Shown: positions 36,575-45,694, counted from the stretch's first letter. The stretch: 57,706 nt of DNA from UMGS1663 sp963621995 (GCA_963621995.1 CAVFFZ010000007.1:1-57706), one strand, 5' to 3'. Numbers and translations are program-made. Notes: generated by a model from the sequence alone, not told the origin.

Positions 36575-38935
36575 TTATCCATTAGGATTTCCTTTTTTTA
36601 AATCAAATACAACTCCATCTTCATTATCATATAAAAATTTTGTATCTGCTGTATCTGTCTTAATTGGATCTAAATCTCCGTTTGAATCTTCTTCAAATTT
36701 TGTTTCAGATTTCCAACTTGAAGATTTTTTCCTTTTTGGTTCTTCTTCAGCAATACCATTTGTAAATTTTTCATAATCGTAATTTTTAATAGAATGTTTT
36801 TCTTTATATTTGGCATCCATAAAGTCCATTTTGCCATCTACTACTTGTATTGAACCTTTATTGGTTTTGTATTTAAACAAACAAGATTTAAAACTTGTTG
36901 CTCTTACTTTATCTGGGGCAAATTTTAATTGCCATGCCCACTCTATACCACCATATTTAGGATCATATCTTTCCTTTTCTGTGTCATAAGTATTTGAAAA
37001 TTTCCATTTTCTAGTTTTACCAAATTCATCAGACCACCAATTATTTTCTTCAATAGAATTATTACCAAATACTAATTTATTAATACAATTTGATACAATA
37101 GTATTTCTATATTTAGAATTTACATCACCAAGTTGTGCTAATGTTTGTGAAGAAATAGTAGTACCAACTTTGTATTTTCTATATAAAGTGAATATAGGTT
37201 CTGTTACTTTAGAAATGAATTCAGGGAATTCATCTATATATAAGAAGTGAGGAATTCTTGTATTTTCATTTCCTGGTCTTCTTAATACAGCATTTTGCAT
37301 TAATAGTATGAAGAACATACCAAATGTTTTATGAACGCTAGCTCCTAGGTCACCTCTTCTTGTACATAAGAATACAACTTCACCATTTTCAAGTACTTTT
37401 TCATAGTTTATATTGTTGCTTCTGTTACAAATAATGTTTTTTACACCTGGGTAACGAAGTAATTTTTCAAATATAGAAGAAGCATATTGAACTGCTTTTT
37501 CTGTTTGTAATCTTCGTGGTGAGTCTTCATAAAAATGTCTTTTAAAGTATTGAAGAGTTAATGAATATTCTTCTTTTATTTCTGGAATAGTTTCTAATTT
37601 ACTACACAATTCTTCAACTGCATTCATATTTTTAAATAATTTTAAAACATCTTCCAATGTTGGTAAATAATCTTTATCTTTATATATAATAGGGTAACTT
37701 GCTTTAAGTAAAGTACAAGTATTTTCAAGTGCTTCAATAGCATCATTTTCCATATTAACTTTATCTATATTTTCTAAAGTTCCCTGATACATTGCTTTTA
37801 ATACATAAGCAAATACTCCAGCAGCCTTTAATGGATTTTCATATACGAATGGGTTTAATCCAATAGAAGATCTATCGTTAGGGTCTACAATGTGATAAGG
37901 TATATTAAAGTTTTCTGCTACCTCCATCATATGAGAAATAGATTCATAATCTGGAGAAATAGAAGTAATACCTAAAGTCTTGTAAATAATTTTTCCACCA
38001 GATTCACCTAAAATCATTTTTTTCATATAAGTTTTATATAAGCCTTCTTTTCCTTGTGTAGGTGTTAGCATATTTAAATTGAAATGTTCATTTATATAAT
38101 CGTTTGTATAGGGACAATTTAGAGTTGCTATTCCTGTTTTTAAAGCTGTATAACCCATTTCCTTTGCAGTAGTAATAAAGAAATATTTCTTTTCTATATC
38201 TCTTGCTACCATAGGCTCAAATACTAAAGAAGTTTTACCTGTACCAGATGGACCGACAACCAAGAATTGGTTGAAACGACTTTGTTCTGGAATAATTTCT
38301 TTTGCACCTGTTTCTTTGTTCGTACATACAAACATTTCACAAGAGTAAGCTCCTGTACCATCCTTAACATTTGTTAATTTTATTCCACCATAATCCCAAA
38401 TAGATTCTTGTAATAAACGAGTATCGTTAACTTGCTTATATAAGAAATCAAATATTTTTGGTGCTGTTACTAATGGCAAATATAAAGCAAGTGCAGATAA
38501 TGCTGGTCTAAATAATTCAGAAAATTCTGTAGCAATTACTGGATAACCTGGAAGAGATAATAAACCGAACCATATTGCTTGGTTCATCCACTGAACTACC
38601 ATAGAAATTCCTATTGTATATAAGCAAATAACATATATATTGAATAATGTAGATTTCATGTTATTAGAACTTGCAAATTTAGAAGCAAATCCAAATAAAA
38701 ATGCAAATACAGGACAAGCAAGTGCAAACGTATACATAAAAGGACCCCAATATGAAACACTCATACCTGTAAATATTAAAAATAAAACTTCTACAATTCT
38801 ATCTACCATAAAGTAGACAGATAAAAGTGTTAATATATATGTTATAAATGTATTTCTATCTGTTTTTAGAAATTTTAAAAATTTGTCTATATATTTCAAG
38901 TTTTTCACCACTTTCAAAATATTAAAATAATTCAT
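36575..38935 (-). CDS. VirD4/TraG-like type IV coupling ATPase
   Basis: About 786 residues from the ATG at 38935. The start is uncertain: a TTG at 38968 and a later TTG at about 38900 preceded by a GGTG are also possible. Four or five N-terminal membrane segments are followed by a P-loop domain with VVGPSGTGKTSLVFEP (Walker A) and HFLYIDEFPEF (Walker B), then the TraG-type C-terminal block TTISSQTLAQLGDVNSKYRN. Family role: hexameric ATPase that delivers relaxase-DNA to a type IV secretion channel. No channel genes are in the window, so it may work alone or be chromosomally domesticated. The C-terminus is acidic. Confidence 0.85.
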   Translation of the reverse strand: MNYFNILKVVKNLKYIDKFLKFLKTDRNTFITYILTLLSVYFMVDRIVEVLFLIFTGMSVSYWGPFMYTFALACPVFAFLFGFASKFASSNNMKSTLFNIYVICLYTIGISMVVQWMNQAIWFGLLSLPGYPVIATEFSELFRPALSALALYLPLVTAPKIFDFLYKQVNDTRLLQESIWDYGGIKLTNVKDGTGAYSCEMFVCTNKETGAKEIIPEQSRFNQFLVVGPSGTGKTSLVFEPMVARDIEKKYFFITTAKEMGYTALKTGIATLNCPYTNDYINEHFNLNMLTPTQGKEGLYKTYMKKMILGESGGKIIYKTLGITSISPDYESISHMMEVAENFNIPYHIVDPNDRSSIGLNPFVYENPLKAAGVFAYVLKAMYQGTLENIDKVNMENDAIEALENTCTLLKASYPIIYKDKDYLPTLEDVLKLFKNMNAVEELCSKLETIPEIKEEYSLTLQYFKRHFYEDSPRRLQTEKAVQYASSIFEKLLRYPGVKNIICNRSNNINYEKVLENGEVVFLCTRRGDLGASVHKTFGMFFILLMQNAVLRRPGNENTRIPHFLYIDEFPEFISKVTEPIFTLYRKYKVGTTISSQTLAQLGDVNSKYRNTIVSNCINKLVFGNNSIEENNWWSDEFGKTRKWKFSNTYDTEKERYDPKYGGIEWAWQLKFAPDKVRATSFKSCLFKYKTNKGSIQVVDGKMDFMDAKYKEKHSIKNYDYEKFTNGIAEEEPKRKKSSSWKSETKFEEDSNGDLDPIKTDTADTKFLYDNEDGVVFDLKKGNPNG

Positions 38936-39149
38936 ATATATTATCTTACAAAATGCCGAAAAATTCAAGTGCTTTGGGCAAATTTGTTAATTAAATTTTA
39001 CGTCCAAAATAAAAATGAACAAAAAGGGAAAGAGCTACTTTTAGGGAGTTTACTAAGGGTAATAGATTGAGTAAAATGAAGCAAAAGGGACGTTTACTAA
39101 TGTGATATTTGCTGGTTTGTTTTCACTTATTTAATTTTTTTATAAAAAA

Positions 39150-39178
39150 TTGAATAATATTTATAATATGAATATAAT
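39150..39178 (+). promoter_or_regulatory. Promoter of the flippase gene
   Basis: TTGAAT (39150-39155), 17-bp spacer, perfect TATAAT (39173-39178). The rest of the 305-base gap 38936-39240 shows no other convincing gene or repeat. Confidence 0.65.
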
Positions 39179-39240
39179 TTATAAAATAAGGATTATAAAT
39201 TATCCAAAAAAATTAAATAATAGATGAAAAGGATGGAAAA

Positions 39241-40903
39241 ATGTCATTATTTAAGAAAAAGTATGAAAAAAAAGTAAAGGGAGAAAGTTTTATGCAAGGA
39301 GTTATGGCACTTATGTTTTCACAAGTACTTATAAAACTTCTTGGGTTAGTATATAAATGGTATTTAACAAATAGAGAAGGCTTTGGAGATAAGGGAAATG
39401 CTATTTATAGTGCTGGATTTTCTATATATGCCTTACTTTTAACGCTTTCTTCAACAGGTGTACCAAATGCAGTAGCAAGGCTTGTTTCTGAGTATACTGC
39501 AAAAGACGATTATAAAGGAGCTTATAGAATATTTAAAATTGCTTTTGGAACATTTGCAATTATAGGACTAGTAGGAACTTCACTTTTATTTTTTGGAGCA
39601 CATTATATAGCAAAGGTTTGGCTTGCAATACCAGAAGCAGAACTTACACTGGTGGCACTATCTCCAGCTATATTCTTTGTTTCAATTATTAGTGTATTTA
39701 GAGGTTTTTTTAATGGAAAAGGAAACATGAAGGCAACAGCTAATTCACAAACAACAGAACAATTATTTAAAACAATTTTTACAGTAATAATTGTTGAAAT
39801 AGTTGCAATTTGTTCAGGGACAAATACAAATTTAATGGCAGCAGGGGCAAACCTTGCTACAACACTTGCAACAGTTGGAAGTTTTTTCTATTTATATATT
39901 TTTTTCAAAATGAGAAGAGAAGATTTAGCTAAAGAAGTAGTTACATCTAGGGTAGGAAAAACGCAAAGCATATGGAAAACAGTAAAGAGTATATTGTCAG
40001 TATCTATTCCAATGTCATTAAGTGCTGTTTTAGCTTCAATTAACAGGAATATAGATTCAACAACAGTAAAAAGAGGTCTTCAAAATTTTTTGTCAGAAGC
40101 TGATGCTTTAAAACAATATGGAATATTAAGTGGAAAAGTTGATACATTAACTTCACTTCCATTATCATTTAATATTGCTTTTGCTACAGCATTAGTTCCA
40201 GCTATTACAACAGCAAAAACAAAAGGTGATATGAAAAGTGTGACAAAGAGAGTATCTTTTTCATTACTTGTTACAATGCTTATAGGGCTTCCATGTATGG
40301 TAGGAATGATAATATTTGCTCGGGCCGATTTTAAATTTATTATTTCCAAATGCACCAGAAGGAGTACTTGTATTTCAAGTTAGTTCAATTGCAATAATTT
40401 TTACAGTATTAGAACAAACTGTAAATGGAGCTTTGCAAGGGCTAGGAAAAATAATGACACCAACAATAGCACTTTTAATAGGTGTTGCAATTAAATTTAT
40501 TTTGAATTTAGTATTAGTACCAATAGAAGGAATAGGTGCAGCAGGAGCAGCTTTTGCAACAGTGGAATGCCATGCAATAGCGTTTTTTATAGGATTTAAA
40601 GTGCTAAGAACAAATATGAAACTAGATTTAACTTTTTCTAAATTTATTTTAAAACCAATTTTAGCAACAGCAATGATGGGAATATGTTCATGTGCAGTAT
40701 ATTTACTTTTAGTTGGTATAATTGCAGGAAAGTTGGCAACAATAATTGCAATATTAGTCGCAGTTCTTGTATATGGATTAGCAGTAATTGCATTAAAAAT
40801 TTTTACTAAAGAAGAAATATTTATGATTCCTTACGGCAACAAGCTATACAAAATTTTAGAAAGATTAGAAATTTATAAAGAAAGCAAAAATATAGTAAAA
40901 TAG
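39241..40903 (+). CDS. SpoVB/MurJ-like polysaccharide flippase (MOP superfamily), split by a +1 shift at CGG
   Basis: The 5' part (360 codons, 39241-40320) and the 3' part (from 40322) together give a 553-residue polytopic protein of normal family length. It has about 14 membrane segments and the family block SSTGVPNAVARLVSEYTA near the N-terminus. Skipping C40321 joins MIIFA to GPILNLLFPNAPEGVLVFQ; 'PIL.LLFPNA' at this place is characteristic of SpoVB/PST-type flippases. That fixes the frame change to the CGG codon itself. The 0-frame alternative adds 19 unrelated residues and stops. Family role: lipid-linked precursor flipping for wall or spore cortex. The ATG at 40316 has no RBS. Confidence 0.8.
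40321..40323 (+). other. In-frame CGG at the flippase frame junction (+1)
   Basis: 0-frame GCT CGG GCC; continuing frame GCT (C) GGG CCG ATT. Homology demands the Pro of PILNLLFPN, encoded by the CCG two bases after the CGG, so the shift is located to within about two codons. Confidence 0.75.
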
Positions 40904-41062
40904 CACGTTACAGAACTTCAAAAATCCAAAAGCATACAGCCCCAAAGGTTTAAAAAAAGAAAAAATGAAAAAAAAGAAGGATTTTGAAAAAGATTGGCGA
41001 ATAATGTTATTAGTAGATAAATTTTACTATCTACATATGATATCTTATAGGAGGTAATTTAA

Positions 41063-41341
41063 ATGAACAAATCTGATTTAATCGCAGCTATCGCAGCTAA
41101 AACAGGAGACACAAAGAAAGGTGCTGAAGCAGCATTAAATGCTTTCGTTGAAACTGTAACAGAAACATTAATAAAAGGAGACAAAGTTCAACTTGTTGGA
41201 TTTGGTTCTTTCGAAGTAAGAAAAAGAGCAGCTAGAAAAGGAAGAAACCCACAAACTAAAGAAGAAATCAAAATACCAGCATCTAAAGCTCCAGTTTTCA
41301 AAGCAGGAAAAGCTTTAAAAGATTTAGTAAATAAAAAATAA
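41063..41341 (+). CDS. hup: DNA-binding protein HU
   Basis: 92 residues. MNKSDLIAAIAAKTGDTKK, GDKVQLVGFGSFEVRKRAAR, the beta-arm GRNPQTKEEIKIPASKAPVF and the FKAGKALKDLVN tail are classical HU. It is a homodimeric nucleoid protein that bends DNA. RBS TAGGAGG. Codons are less AT-biased, consistent with high expression. Its terminator abuts a MITE. Confidence 0.98.
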   Translation: MNKSDLIAAIAAKTGDTKKGAEAALNAFVETVTETLIKGDKVQLVGFGSFEVRKRAARKGRNPQTKEEIKIPASKAPVFKAGKALKDLVNKK

Positions 41342-41375
41342 TAATGATTTCAATATAAATTTATGAATTCATAGG

Positions 41376-41409
41376 AAGAGCAAGATTTAGTCTTGTTCTT
41401 TTTTTACTT
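41376..41409 (+). terminator. Terminator after hup
   Basis: 10-bp stem AAGAGCAAGA / TCTTGTTCTT (one G-U) followed by a T7 run. Confidence 0.85.
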
Positions 41410-41414
41410 TTAAA

Positions 41415-41709
41415 ACGGACAATTGGGGACGGGTCATTTTTGTCCTTTACATAAAGTATTAATTTGAATAAAAAAATAAAAACATATTAATTTGAAAAAA
41501 AGCGCTATTAGAAAGTAAGTAAGCTAGAAATTATTGAGAAATTTGTGGAAAGAGTTCATTTTTTTAATGGAAGGGTGCCACAAATTTCGATTATAATTTC
41601 TGCGTAACTTAGCTTGAACGAGCATTTTTTGAAAATTCATATGTTTTTATTATATATTTAATTTTTTTATTATGTAAAGGACAAAAATGACCCGTCCCCA
41701 ATTGTCCGT
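41415..41709. mobile_element. MITE with 39-bp perfect terminal inverted repeats
   Basis: The ends 41415-41453 and 41671-41709 are exact reverse complements (outer bases ACGGACAATTGGGGACGGGT). Inside, the two halves keep pairing imperfectly (for example AATAAAAACATAT, TAAGCTAGAAATTAT and AAATTTGTGG each meet a partner), so the 295-bp element can fold into one long hairpin. It has no coding capacity. No clear target-site duplication is visible at the boundary. It sits between hup and the M23 peptidase gene. Confidence 0.85.
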
Positions 41710-41769
41710 CAACTTTAATGCATTTTTTTATAAAAACAGAATAAATATTAAAAATAGGAGAAAGAAAAA

Positions 41770-42828
41770 ATGATTGTTAAAGCGGTAAAAATAAAAAAGA
41801 TTTCTATTATATTAATTGTGTTAGTAACACTTATAGTAATAATATGCTCGTTTTTTTTAGTTAAGTCTTTTGCAGAGGAACAAAAACAAGAAGAGAAAAA
41901 ATATATAAAATGGGTAGATTTTAATGTCCCATTAGAAGTATTGGAAAAAACTTCAAAATTAGATATAAATTCGCATAATAAAGATGAAGAAATGAAATTA
42001 AATTGGATTGAACTTATTTCATATTTGGCTACAAAATATGGGGGTAATTTTAAACAATTTAAACAAAGAGATTTAGACGATGTAGTGACAAGACTAAAAA
42101 ATGGAGAAAATATGAATGAGATAACAAAGAATATGAAACTATATTCTTACTATATAGAAGCATATACAGCAATATTAGATGAATTTATAGGAAATTATCA
42201 AATAGAAACTCTAGATGAGAACCAAAATAAAATATATAAAGAAAAGTATGGAATAAAGGCATTTTTACCAATTGCTAAAAACTATAGCTTCAGTCATTAT
42301 GATGATTTTGGAAACGCAAGATCATATGGATATAAAAGAGTACATTTAGGAAATGATTTAATGGGGTCTATAGGAACACCAATTATAGCGGTAGAGAGTG
42401 GAATAGTAGAAGCGTGTGGTTGGAACCAGTATGGTGGTTGGAGAATTGGTATAAGAAGTTTTGATGGAAAAAGATACTATTATTATGCACATTTAAGAAA
42501 AGACCATCCATATGCCAAAGACATGTGTGAGGGTAAGATAGTAAAAGCAGGAGATGTAATAGGGTACCTTGGAATGACTGGATATAGCACAAAAGAAAAT
42601 GTAAATAATATAAATGTTCCACATTTACATTTTGGAATGCAACTTATATTTGATGAATGTCAAAAAGAAGGAGTTAACCAAATATGGATTGACGTATATT
42701 CAATTATAAACTTTTTAAAGAAAAATAAATCTGAAGTATATAAGGCATACACAGATACAAAAGATTATGAAAGAAAGTACGATATGATAGATCCAATTGT
42801 AGAACAAAGAGAAAACTCACAGAAATAA
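41770..42828 (+). CDS. Membrane-anchored M23 family peptidase (LytM-like)
   Basis: 352 residues with an N-terminal membrane segment or signal at about 12-35. A helical domain of ~120 residues precedes the peptidase domain. The zinc site is visible as VHLGNDLMG (His and Asp) and VPHLHFGMQ (HxH); the loop YYYYAHLRKDHPY supplies the extra conserved His. Family role: cleaves peptide crosslinks of peptidoglycan. RBS TAGGAGAAA. Its stop codon lies in the loop of its own terminator. Confidence 0.9.
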   Translation: MIVKAVKIKKISIILIVLVTLIVIICSFFLVKSFAEEQKQEEKKYIKWVDFNVPLEVLEKTSKLDINSHNKDEEMKLNWIELISYLATKYGGNFKQFKQRDLDDVVTRLKNGENMNEITKNMKLYSYYIEAYTAILDEFIGNYQIETLDENQNKIYKEKYGIKAFLPIAKNYSFSHYDDFGNARSYGYKRVHLGNDLMGSIGTPIIAVESGIVEACGWNQYGGWRIGIRSFDGKRYYYYAHLRKDHPYAKDMCEGKIVKAGDVIGYLGMTGYSTKENVNNINVPHLHFGMQLIFDECQKEGVNQIWIDVYSIINFLKKNKSEVYKAYTDTKDYERKYDMIDPIVEQRENSQK

Positions 42829-42843
42829 ATCTGTGAGTTTTCT
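42812..42843 (+). terminator. Terminator overlapping the end of the M23 gene
   Basis: 11-bp perfect stem AAAACTCACAG / CTGTGAGTTTT; the TAA stop (42826-42828) is in the 8-nt loop. Confidence 0.85.
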
Positions 42844-42862
42844 ACATATTATTAGTAATTTG

Positions 42863-42891
42863 TTGATAAATTTGAAAATATTTATTATAAT
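42863..42891 (+). promoter_or_regulatory. Promoter giving a near-leaderless transcript
   Basis: TTGATA (42863-42868), exactly 17 bp, perfect TATAAT (42886-42891). Transcription should start at 42897-42899, two to four bases before the ATG at 42901. Confidence 0.7.
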
Positions 42892-42900
42892 AAATGCATT

Positions 42901-43818
42901 ATGGAAGATATGGAAAGATATAAACATTTAAACGAATATTTTAAAGATAAGTTTGGAGAAAGAACTTTAAAAATATGTGTGGATGGAGGATTTACTTGTC
43001 CAAATAGAGACGGAAAAATAGGGTATGGAGGTTGTATATATTGTAGTGAACAAGGTTCCGGAGAATTAATTACTTGCAAGGAAAGTATAGAAGAACAAGT
43101 AAAACACTATTTTACCACATATAGAGCTAAGAGAGCTAATAAATTCATAGTGTATTTTCAAAGCTTTACAAATACATATGATACAATAGAAAACTTAAAG
43201 AAAAAATATGATTCAGCATTAATAGATAATAGAATTGTGGGACTAGAAGTGGGAACAAGACCAGATTGTATAAATGAAAAAATAGCGAAATTGTTAGCAA
43301 ACTATAAAGAAAAATATTATGTATGTGTAGAGCTTGGACTTCAAACAAGTAATGATGAAATTGGAAAAATAATAAACAGAGGTTATACATCTAAACAATT
43401 TACAGAAGCGGTAGAAATATTAAATAAATATGATATAGATGTTGTGGCACATATAATGGTTGGACTTCCAAACGAGACCAAAAAAGATATAGAAGATACA
43501 GTTAATTTTATAAATAAACACAAACTACAAGGAGTGAAAATACATTCAACATATGTTGTAGAAAATACAATATTAGCAGATATGTATAAAAGAGGGGAAT
43601 ATAAGGCGTTAGATTTAGAAGATTACATAGAAACTTTAATAGATATAATGGTGCACTTAAATCCAAATTTAATAATACACAGAATTTCAGGAGATGCCCC
43701 AAAAGATATATTAGTGGCACCTTATTGGAATAAGCATAAAATGTGGATATTGCACGGATTTGAACAACGATTCAGGGCAAGGAATTTATGGCAAGGAAAA
43801 TTTTATAAAAATATATAA
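42901..43818 (+). CDS. Radical SAM protein, YhcC/TIGR01212 family
   Basis: 305 residues. The iron-sulfur site follows the family's unusual spacing: CPNRDGKIGYGGCIYC. The preceding FGERTLKICVDGGFTC and following EQGSGELI also match TIGR01212. Later blocks (VGLEVGTRPDCI, ELGLQTSNDEI, HIMVGLPNET) form the partial TIM barrel. The reaction is unknown. The ATG at 42901 has no RBS and almost no leader; an in-frame ATG at 42910 preceded by GGAAG is the alternative start. Confidence 0.88.
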   Translation: MEDMERYKHLNEYFKDKFGERTLKICVDGGFTCPNRDGKIGYGGCIYCSEQGSGELITCKESIEEQVKHYFTTYRAKRANKFIVYFQSFTNTYDTIENLKKKYDSALIDNRIVGLEVGTRPDCINEKIAKLLANYKEKYYVCVELGLQTSNDEIGKIINRGYTSKQFTEAVEILNKYDIDVVAHIMVGLPNETKKDIEDTVNFINKHKLQGVKIHSTYVVENTILADMYKRGEYKALDLEDYIETLIDIMVHLNPNLIIHRISGDAPKDILVAPYWNKHKMWILHGFEQRFRARNLWQGKFYKNI

Positions 43819-43841
43819 ATTAATAAAAGGAGAAGATTATT

Positions 43842-44720
43842 TTGGAAAAAGTAAAAAAAATATTTGGGAAAATTAACTTAACTTGGGGGAAATTAATAAT
43901 ATTTGCTATTATAACAGGCATATATACTGCTATTATGTCATTAGTTCCAGCATTAAAAAATACTTCATTTCATGATATAGCAGTAACATTTGAAGTCTGG
44001 ATTTTATTTGGAATAATAATTATTATGAATAGTAAATCAGATAAAGACTCTGCATTAAAATGCTTTGTTTTCTTTTTAATAAGTCAACCACTTGTATATT
44101 TAATACAAGTTCCGTTTACTAATGATGGATTTGGAATATTTAGATATTATAGCTATTGGTTTGTATGGACTATTTTTACTATTCCAATGGGATATGTTGG
44201 TTATTATATGAAAAAAGATAAATGGTGGGGAATGTTAATATTAATACCTATGTTATTATTTTTAGGAGTAGGTTCATATTATAACTATTTAAGAGAGGCA
44301 TTGTTTGACTTTCCACACCATCTATTAACTATATTATTTTGCTTAATAACAATGTTATTATATCCAATATGTATTTTTAATAATAAAAAAATTAAAATTA
44401 CTGGACTAATAATAAGTACATTAATAATAATTGTTTTAACTATTTTTGCGTTTACCTTTAAATATTCATATAAGACTTCAATTTTAATAAGTAACGATAG
44501 TCATAATATATATTTTGATGATAGTTATACTGTATATATGGAAGATAGCACACTTGGAAATGTTTATATGGAATATGAAGAAGGAATAGAGGAATATGTT
44601 ATTAATGCCGAATTTACTAAAACAGGAAAAACAGAATTAATTCTAGAAGACAAAGAAGGTAACAAAATTTTCCTTGATCTTAAAGTAAATATGGAATCTT
44701 TTGATATAAATAAAAAATAA
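43842..44720 (+). CDS. Multi-pass membrane protein of unknown function
   Basis: 292 residues with a TTG start at 43842, eight bases after AAAGGAGA. About six hydrophobic segments fill residues 18-210. They are followed by a soluble, beta-rich C-terminal domain of ~80 residues (DDSYTVYMEDSTLGNVYMEY, then TGKTELILEDKEGNK). Not recognised; the layout is that of small permease-like sensors. It is probably co-transcribed with the radical SAM gene 23 bases upstream. It is the last core gene before the mobile region. Confidence 0.65.
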   Translation: MEKVKKIFGKINLTWGKLIIFAIITGIYTAIMSLVPALKNTSFHDIAVTFEVWILFGIIIIMNSKSDKDSALKCFVFFLISQPLVYLIQVPFTNDGFGIFRYYSYWFVWTIFTIPMGYVGYYMKKDKWWGMLILIPMLLFLGVGSYYNYLREALFDFPHHLLTILFCLITMLLYPICIFNNKKIKITGLIISTLIIIVLTIFAFTFKYSYKTSILISNDSHNIYFDDSYTVYMEDSTLGNVYMEYEEGIEEYVINAEFTKTGKTELILEDKEGNKIFLDLKVNMESFDINKK

Positions 44721-44723
44721 AAT

Positions 44724-44760
44724 TTAACATCATCCAAACAAAAGGGTGATGTTAATATTT
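44724..44760 (+). terminator. Terminator at the edge of the core region
   Basis: 12-bp stem TTAACATCATCC / GGGTGATGTTAA (one G-U) with a T-rich tail. Confidence 0.75.
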
Positions 44761-44776
44761 GTAAACTTTAAAAATA

Positions 44777-45000
44777 ATGAATGCAATAGATTTTGAACAC
44801 AACAGTATTACTATTAGAAAAACAGTTGGTAGAGGAAATATGATGGTGTTACTCAATTTCTTATAAAAGATATTCCTAAAAATAAATCAAGTTATAGAAC
44901 TTTACCTATGTTTGATTTTATTGCTGATCTATTAAAGAAGTATAAAGAAAAATATAAATTAAAACCTCAAGTTTATCTTCCGAAACACTTGAGGTTCTAA
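44777..45000 (+). pseudogene. Remnant of a Tn916-type tyrosine recombinase
   Basis: The first frame encodes AIDFEHNSITIRKTVGRGN, then a frameshift near 44842. The second frame continues DGVTQFLIKDIPKNKSSYRT, LPMFDFIADLLKKYKEKY and stops at 44998-45000. These are the middle segments of Tn916/Tn5276-like integrases (compare IDFDQDYGTIRVTKTL in the intact copy at 47677). The catalytic Arg region and the C-terminal HxxR...Y part are missing. A 10-bp inverted repeat (AACCTCAAGT / ACTTGAGGTT) lies in its end. Confidence 0.7.
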
Positions 45001-45117
45001 TGGTGCCAACGAAGTAGATATTTACAACTTGTTAGCTCTCTTGACGATTGATACAAATATCAATCAATTTATTAATAGATTAACAAATTATTTTAAAAAA
45101 ATCAATATTTTTTACTA

Positions 45118-45276
45118 TTATTTTGATTTTGTATATTGTATTTCAAGTCCATTATCTGGATGGTAAGTCCATGTAACCTCTATGTCATTGACTTTATCAC
45201 TTTGTTTTCCATCCATAGACCTTGTATGTGCCATTTTGTTATCTAAAGATTCTGGAAAACCCAATTCTTGATTCAT
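45118..45276 (-). CDS. Small ORF of mobile DNA, possibly a fragment
   Basis: 52 residues, MNQELGFPESLDNKMAHTRS to ...YTKSK. No RBS is evident before the ATG and the frame closes only a few codons upstream. It immediately follows 45285-45473 on the same strand and may be the remaining part of a longer broken gene. Function unknown. Confidence 0.35.
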   Translation of the reverse strand: MNQELGFPESLDNKMAHTRSMDGKQSDKVNDIEVTWTYHPDNGLEIQYTKSK

Positions 45277-45284
45277 TTTTTTGA

Positions 45285-45473
45285 CTAATTCTTATATGAA
45301 GCAAAATCATAGATAGCATTTTTTTGCTTTGCTAGATTATCAATTTTGTCATAAACTTTATTAATATCTTTTATGAAATATATTTTTATAATTTGATTAT
45401 CTGTAACTAATATCAATTTTTCTTTTCCACAAAAAAATCTAAATATATTTTTTTTGATTATTATCTGTTTCAA
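45285..45473 (-). pseudogene. Fragment of an unknown mobile-element gene
   Basis: An open frame of 62 residues (KQIIIKKNIFRFFCGKEKLI...) that extends upstream without a start to about 45540 (LDELYGTRTILFKTIDFKIK). It reads like the interior of a protein whose start has been lost by a frameshift. Together with 45118-45276 it probably represents one decayed gene. Confidence 0.35.
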
Positions 45474-45694
45474 ATCTTTTAACTTTATTTTAAAATCTAT
45501 AGTTTTAAATAATATTGTTCTTGTTCCATATAATTCATCTAATTAGTGACATAAAATTCACCTCCATATTTATTTAATTTTAGACAATTCTATCATAATT
45601 AACTTATTTTTACAATAGTTTTTCTTCTTTTTATTTAGTTATATATTAACAAGTTTTAGTGGTGTTAAGTTATTTATGTCTTAACTTTATAATT

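Noticed and set aside
38936..39240. Possible small MITE or ORF in the 305-base gap before the flippase gene
   Set aside because: Only a 6-bp inverted repeat (ACGTCC / GGACGT) was found, with no terminal repeats or supported ORF; only the promoter is reported.
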